Source: Chryseosolibacter sp966080355 (GTDB taxonomy: Bacteria > Bacteroidota > Bacteroidia > Cytophagales > Cyclobacteriaceae). From it: a DNA stretch of 10,918 bases. The DNA is taken from contig CBHROW010000177.1 of the NCBI GenBank assembly GCA_966080355.1, positions 1 through 10,918 on the forward strand, in the 5' to 3' direction. The notes under the pieces are model-generated. The model did not search any database. It saw only the letters and a program-made list of their open reading frames with translations, and was not told where the DNA came from. Each line of letters opens with the position of its first letter. The first letter of the stretch is position 1. The position numbers were made by a program, and so were the translations under genes. Below are positions 7,901 through 10,918 of this stretch, one piece after another.

Positions 7901-8214
7901 TTGGTTGACACTGTACCGCCAAGTGTCAGGTTGATTCCCTCTTTTACCTGTTGCTGAAATCCGACAAAAGTAACGGTGATCTTGTAGGGTCCACCTACAC
8001 GCGCATTAGGGATGTTGTAACGGCCATCCTCCCGTGTAGTCGTTCCGTATTCGGAGCCGGAAGGTGTGTGAACAGCAATAACTGTTGCACCAGGTAAAGA
8101 CTCACCTTTGTCATTCGTTACCGTACCACTCAAGGTTCCGGTAGTTACACCCTGTGCCCATGCCACGGCTCCTGTGACCAGCACGAGTGTTGTCAATAGT
8201 AGAAGTTTCCTCAT
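4954..8214 (-). CDS. Oar-like TonB-dependent outer-membrane receptor with carboxypeptidase-regulatory-like domain
   Basis: Predicted outer-membrane beta-barrel of 1086 residues. The signal peptide is about 1-20 with a likely cut at AWA-Q. A carboxypeptidase-regulatory-like beta-sandwich (about 24-110) starts with GTLSGTVTNDKGESLPGATV. A TonB plug region follows (about 115-235), with LPTLSRSFNDYVRLTP, the repeated-Gly stretch around FGGRSNGYNNITVDG, IAPYDVREGSFTGAGVNVVT and RSGTNEVTGSVY; these match the Oar/OmpA-related receptor family better than classical SusC. The remainder is rich in aromatic and Asn residues, as in a large barrel, and ends with LGLRYIFGN, two residues past the usual terminal aromatic. 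No SusD-like lipoprotein gene is adjacent and a terminator follows directly, so it is probably a single-gene unit. Its substrate cannot be told from sequence. Oar proteins in other bacteria are linked to transport or protein secretion, so role assignment is open. The ATG at 8214 is fixed by the signal peptide. It is divergent from the M14 peptidase gene. Confidence 0.92.
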   Translation of the reverse strand: MRKLLLLTTLVLVTGAVAWAQGVTTGTLSGTVTNDKGESLPGATVIAVHTPSGSEYGTTTREDGRYNIPNARVGGPYKITVTFVGFQQQVKEGINLTLGGTVSTNFSMSESGTELNEVTVTASSVINSDRTGTLTNISNKQITQLPTLSRSFNDYVRLTPQANGTSFGGRSNGYNNITVDGALFNNAFGLSGTVGGQANAQPISLDAVDQITTSIAPYDVREGSFTGAGVNVVTRSGTNEVTGSVYHFFRNEKFVNDHVGSAKNPYPNFDVKNYGFRLGGPIIKNKLFFFVNYELERRTDPATTFVASRPGLSGNNVSAAQASDLDALSTFIQENYNFNPGPYEGYDKKTDSDKAAIKLDWNINSHHKLTFKYNYLRSYQDVVPSTSGAIANTRSPGVTGMPFYGIYYRINNNLDSYLLELNSNFNNQYSNKFQIGYSAFRDFRESPTGTPAFPTVDIGNGTGGFLTTFGYEPFSANNILNTDVIQISDNFDIFKGNHTISVGTYNEIYKFENGFSPNYYGLYRFNSLADFYASANGTPGRIAAYQLSYSATPDGTFPLATIKPFQLGFYAQDKYQFSQKFNATLGLRVDVPVINADIPRNDNAASLTFRDGATIETDKVQKSQLLWSPRIGFNWDVSGDQMTQVRGGSGVFTGRVPYVWIMNQAGNNGVLFGSKVYSAAELASLTFSGDVNAYRPAPTSGPSATYNLAVTDKNFKFPQVWRTNLAVDHNFGDNLIASLDVAVTKDINAVYHQNINLPNAPRTAQGADNRPIFYPTVPTGATNSTTNTRINPNISDAILMKNTNQGYSYYITAQVKKQFAMGLDAMVAYTYTDSRSVNDGGSIAQSIWRDRQVSGDPNANTLGYFASLNKHRVIASLNYRKEYANYFATTVGLFYEVSTNGRFSYTYSGDMNGDNSGGGGNDLIYIPRDQSEIVLQDINNGDGTFYTAADQWADLDAYISQDKYLSSRRGQYAERNGAVRPVYAQLDFRLLQDFFIKIGSKKNTLQLSVDIFNVGNMINSDWGVYQTQNRATLLTFRRYNASGIPEFTYPYLNATDKTPLRETYRDDTSLISRWQMQLGLRYIFGN

Positions 8215-8275
8215 AAGTTTTGATTTGGTTATCGGGGTTAACTAGAGCGGTCGTAAAAATATTCCATTGCGTAGA

Positions 8276-8297
8276 CTTTACCTTTACTGTACCTTTA
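8276..8297. promoter_or_regulatory. Short direct repeats in the divergent intergenic region, possible operator
   Basis: TACCTTTA occurs at 8279-8286 and again at 8290-8297, an 11-bp period or about one helical turn. A further CTTTA lies at 8276-8280. The repeat is about 65 bp upstream of the receptor start (minus strand) and about 115 bp upstream of the peptidase start (plus strand). Same-face repeats of this kind can bind a dimeric regulator, but I cannot name one, and the rest of the 198-bp gap (8215-8412) shows no convincing -33/-7 pair on either strand. Confidence 0.3.
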
Positions 8298-8412
8298 ATT
8301 CTATCAACATTTTTTTTACAATATCTTAACATCGCTCATCAACAATTAAAGTGAGCTATGCTAAGCATTTGACACATACTGTTTTAATCAAGCCTAAACC
8401 GATACATTCTCC

Positions 8413-10918
8413 ATGACGTTAAACCGCTTTTTCCTAGCCCTGATATTTTGTATTGTTTCATCGCATACGTTCGCACAGGCAGACCTTTCCTATTATCTGC
8501 CCGACAAGGTTTCATACAATCCCAACATCCCAACGCCAAAGACAGTCATCGGTCATGAAGTGGGAGAATTCCACGTCAGCCACGACCGTCTTGTTAACTA
8601 CATGTTCATGTTAGACAAGGCGTCTGACCGCGTATCGTTAGAAGTAACGGGCTACACTCATGAAGCGCGTCCGCTGCTGTTGTTAACGATAACATCACCT
8701 AAAAATCATCAGCAGATCGAGTCGATCAGAAGCCAGCATGTTTTGCTCACTGATCCCTCCAGATCATCATCTGTGAACACTGCGAATATGCCGGTGGTTT
8801 TCTACCTCGGCTGCAGCATTCACGGCAACGAACCCAGTGGCGCCAATGCCGGACTGCTGATCGCCTATCACCTGGCTGCAGCACAAGGTCCGGAAATCGA
8901 AAAAATGCTTGAAAATGTTGTCATTTTGTTTGACCCCAGCTTTAACCCCGATGGCCTGCAACGTTTTTCGAGTTGGGTAAATTCGAGGAAAAGCAAATCG
9001 ATTTCTGCAGATCCATACGACATGGAGCACAACGAGGCATGGCCTGGTGGAAGAACAAATCACTATTGGTTCGATCTGAATCGCGATTGGCTTGTAGCTC
9101 AGCAACCTGAGTCAAAAGCGCGCATTAAAAAATTCCATCAGTGGAAACCGAATGTACTCACCGATCATCACGAAATGGGCACGAACTCCACGTTCTTCTT
9201 TCAGCCTGGCGTTCCTTCACGCATGCATCCATTGACACCTGCAAGAAATTTAGAACTAACAAAAAGGATGGCCGAGTATCATGCAAAAGCGCTCGACAAG
9301 ATCGGATCGTTCTACTATACGCAAGAAGGCTACGATGATTTCTACTATGGAAAGGGATCGACATTCCCGGATGTTCAGGGTGCCATTGGAATTTTGTTTG
9401 AGCAGGCCAGCTCACGTGGCCATGCGCAAGAGAGTCCGAATGGCGTTCTCACATTTCCTTTCAGCATCAGAAATCAATTTACAACTGCATTGAGCTCACT
9501 TGAAGCAGTTAATGCCTTACGTGAAGACTTGCTGAATTATCAACGTCAGTTTTACAAGGACGCAATTGCAGAAGCAGCAAAAGACCCCGTCAAGGCCTTG
9601 ATCTTCGGATCGAAAGACCAATCGCGGGTAGCGCACCTGGCGGAGATCGTAAACCAACATCAGATCGAAATATATAAACCGTCTTCCACACAAACGGTAA
9701 ATGGAAAAACCTTCGAAGTGAATTCCAGCTTCATCGTACCAACGAATCAACCACAGTACAAGTTGATCCGTGGGATGTTTGAAAAGCGTATTTCATTTAC
9801 CGATAGCCTGTTCTACGACATTTCAAGCTGGACACTTTCGCTGGCGGCCGGAGTGGAGACAGAAGAATTGAAAGCGATGCCTTCTCTTGGAGAAAAAGTC
9901 ATGGAAGTAAAAATGCCTGTTGGAAAAATTGTCGGAGAAAAAAGCGACTATGCTTACGCGATAGAGCCCTATGGATTTTACACACCGCGCGCGATGTACA
10001 GGCTGCTCGAAAAAGACATCCGCATCAAAGTGGCGGCAGATCCATTCTTTCACCCATTCGGAAAAAAATTCGATCGGGGCTCCATTCTCATTCCGGTTGC
10101 CGGACAGGAGAAGTCGCCTGAGCTGATCGAATATCTCATCCGCGAGATCACCGAGAGAGATGGTATCGATGTCTACAGCTTCAACACAGGTTTGGATTTC
10201 AAAGGTATTAGCCTCGGAAGCGGATCGTTCATTCCTGTTCGTAAGCCTGAGATCGCCATGATTGTCGATGCGGGCGTTTCAGCCAACGATGCAGGCGAAA
10301 TGTGGCATTTGTTCGACACGCGGTTTCACATTCCCGTTACCATGATGCCGATCACCGTGTTCAATTCGGCAAACATCTCACGATACAACACGATCATCTT
10401 TCCTCCCGGTAACTACAACGTTATCAATGATGCTGCGAAAGAAAAATTGAAGGCATGGGTCCAGGCAGGTGGTGTTGCGATTGGCCTCGAAACTGCCGTG
10501 AATTGGTTATCGGCTACAGGGATCGGAAAATTCGAAATGAAAAAAGATGAAGAGAAAAAAGATAGCGTGAAGCCGCGCCCATACGCTGACATCGAAGAGT
10601 ATAACGGTGCACAACAAACCGATGGTGCCATCTTCGAAACACAAGTGGACATTACCAACCCGCTGCTCTACGGTTACTACAACAACAGAATGCCGGTGTT
10701 CAAGAGTAACAACCTTTTCATGGAAAAAGGGAAAGGTCCCTATTCCAATCCAATCGTGATGACAACAAATCCATTGTTGAGCGGTTATATTTCAAAACAG
10801 AATTATACGAAAGTAAAAGATGCCGCGGTTGTTGGTGTCAGTGCATTGGGCCGCGGCCGTGTGATCGGGTTTACAGAGAACCTGGCGTTCCGCGCATTTT
10901 GGTTCGGAACAAACCGGT
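8413..10918 (+). CDS. Secreted M14-family zinc carboxypeptidase-like protein with amidotransferase-like domain, 3' end outside window
   Basis: The frame is open from the ATG at 8413 to the window end (835 codons visible). A signal peptide of about 21 residues ends SSHTFA-Q, so the product is exported. The M14 peptidase domain covers roughly residues 50-370. It has the zinc motif HGNE (His137, Glu140), FNPDG (about 181-185), DLNRDW (about 221-226), a third zinc ligand in LTDHHEMGTN (probably His253), and a likely catalytic Glu330 in LFEQASSRG. These are the residues expected for an active zinc carboxypeptidase, but the true substrate (peptide tail or cell-wall peptide) is not evident. From about 611 a class I glutamine-amidotransferase-like segment begins (PEIAMIVDAGVSANDAGEMW, then IIFPPGNYN and AGGVAIGLETAVNWL); no Cys is seen at the expected nucleophile elbow, so it is probably structural or binding. 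Family members of this layout are commonly about 850 residues, so little is likely missing. It is transcribed divergently from the receptor gene. Confidence 0.92.
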   Translation, partial: MTLNRFFLALIFCIVSSHTFAQADLSYYLPDKVSYNPNIPTPKTVIGHEVGEFHVSHDRLVNYMFMLDKASDRVSLEVTGYTHEARPLLLLTITSPKNHQQIESIRSQHVLLTDPSRSSSVNTANMPVVFYLGCSIHGNEPSGANAGLLIAYHLAAAQGPEIEKMLENVVILFDPSFNPDGLQRFSSWVNSRKSKSISADPYDMEHNEAWPGGRTNHYWFDLNRDWLVAQQPESKARIKKFHQWKPNVLTDHHEMGTNSTFFFQPGVPSRMHPLTPARNLELTKRMAEYHAKALDKIGSFYYTQEGYDDFYYGKGSTFPDVQGAIGILFEQASSRGHAQESPNGVLTFPFSIRNQFTTALSSLEAVNALREDLLNYQRQFYKDAIAEAAKDPVKALIFGSKDQSRVAHLAEIVNQHQIEIYKPSSTQTVNGKTFEVNSSFIVPTNQPQYKLIRGMFEKRISFTDSLFYDISSWTLSLAAGVETEELKAMPSLGEKVMEVKMPVGKIVGEKSDYAYAIEPYGFYTPRAMYRLLEKDIRIKVAADPFFHPFGKKFDRGSILIPVAGQEKSPELIEYLIREITERDGIDVYSFNTGLDFKGISLGSGSFIPVRKPEIAMIVDAGVSANDAGEMWHLFDTRFHIPVTMMPITVFNSANISRYNTIIFPPGNYNVINDAAKEKLKAWVQAGGVAIGLETAVNWLSATGIGKFEMKKDEEKKDSVKPRPYADIEEYNGAQQTDGAIFETQVDITNPLLYGYYNNRMPVFKSNNLFMEKGKGPYSNPIVMTTNPLLSGYISKQNYTKVKDAAVVGVSALGRGRVIGFTENLAFRAFWFGTNR

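Noticed and set aside
8111..8332. A small minus-strand frame overlapping the receptor start
   Set aside because: It runs out of frame through the receptor signal-peptide region, shows no domain, and appears to be chance.
8369..8400. TTGACA at 8369-8374 as a -35 box for the peptidase gene
   Set aside because: No good -10 follows at 16-18 bp and no Bacteroidota -7 TAnnTTTG is present at the right distance.

Overview
The window looks like ordinary chromosome from a Bacteroidota bacterium, probably a Cytophagales-type member. The evidence is a large TonB-dependent outer-membrane protein with an N-terminal carboxypeptidase-regulatory-like domain, a kynurenine-pathway pair of the kind used for NAD synthesis from tryptophan, a solute-binding/lytic-transglycosylase lipoprotein, no clear Shine-Dalgarno sites, and a promoter-like site resembling the Bacteroidota -33/-7 pattern. 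The taxonomic placement is inferred from gene content only.

Left block (2-3100, + strand): the 3' part of a methylated-DNA-cysteine methyltransferase gene (ogt-like, start off the window), then kynureninase (kynU) and kynurenine 3-monooxygenase (kmo). The gaps are 21 and 9 nt, so the three are probably co-transcribed. Kmo makes 3-hydroxykynurenine and KynU cleaves it to 3-hydroxyanthranilate, the precursor of quinolinate and NAD. The other pathway genes (tryptophan dioxygenase, 3-hydroxyanthranilate dioxygenase) are not in the window.

Convergent gap (3101-3273): almost entirely a small repeat structure of degenerate 7-bp units, arranged as three 28-bp blocks, two direct and one inverted. It fits between the stop codons of the two converging genes.

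Middle block (- strand): an MltF-like membrane-bound lytic transglycosylase gene (4710-3274) broken by one in-frame TAG at 3543-3541. Both sides of the TAG are in the same frame and carry conserved family sequence. Upstream of it, behind a clear intrinsic terminator (about 4900-4929), lies a 1086-residue Oar-like TonB-dependent receptor (8214-4954) with no SusD partner beside it.

Right block (8413 to the window end, + strand): a divergent, secreted M14-family zinc carboxypeptidase-like protein with an apparently non-catalytic amidotransferase-like C-terminal domain, cut by the window edge. The 198-bp divergent gap holds a short direct repeat that may be regulatory.

No mobile element, CRISPR array, phage gene, tRNA or rRNA was seen, and I found no convincing new multi-gene system. 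The points most worth checking are the amber-interrupted transglycosylase and the 28-bp block repeat.
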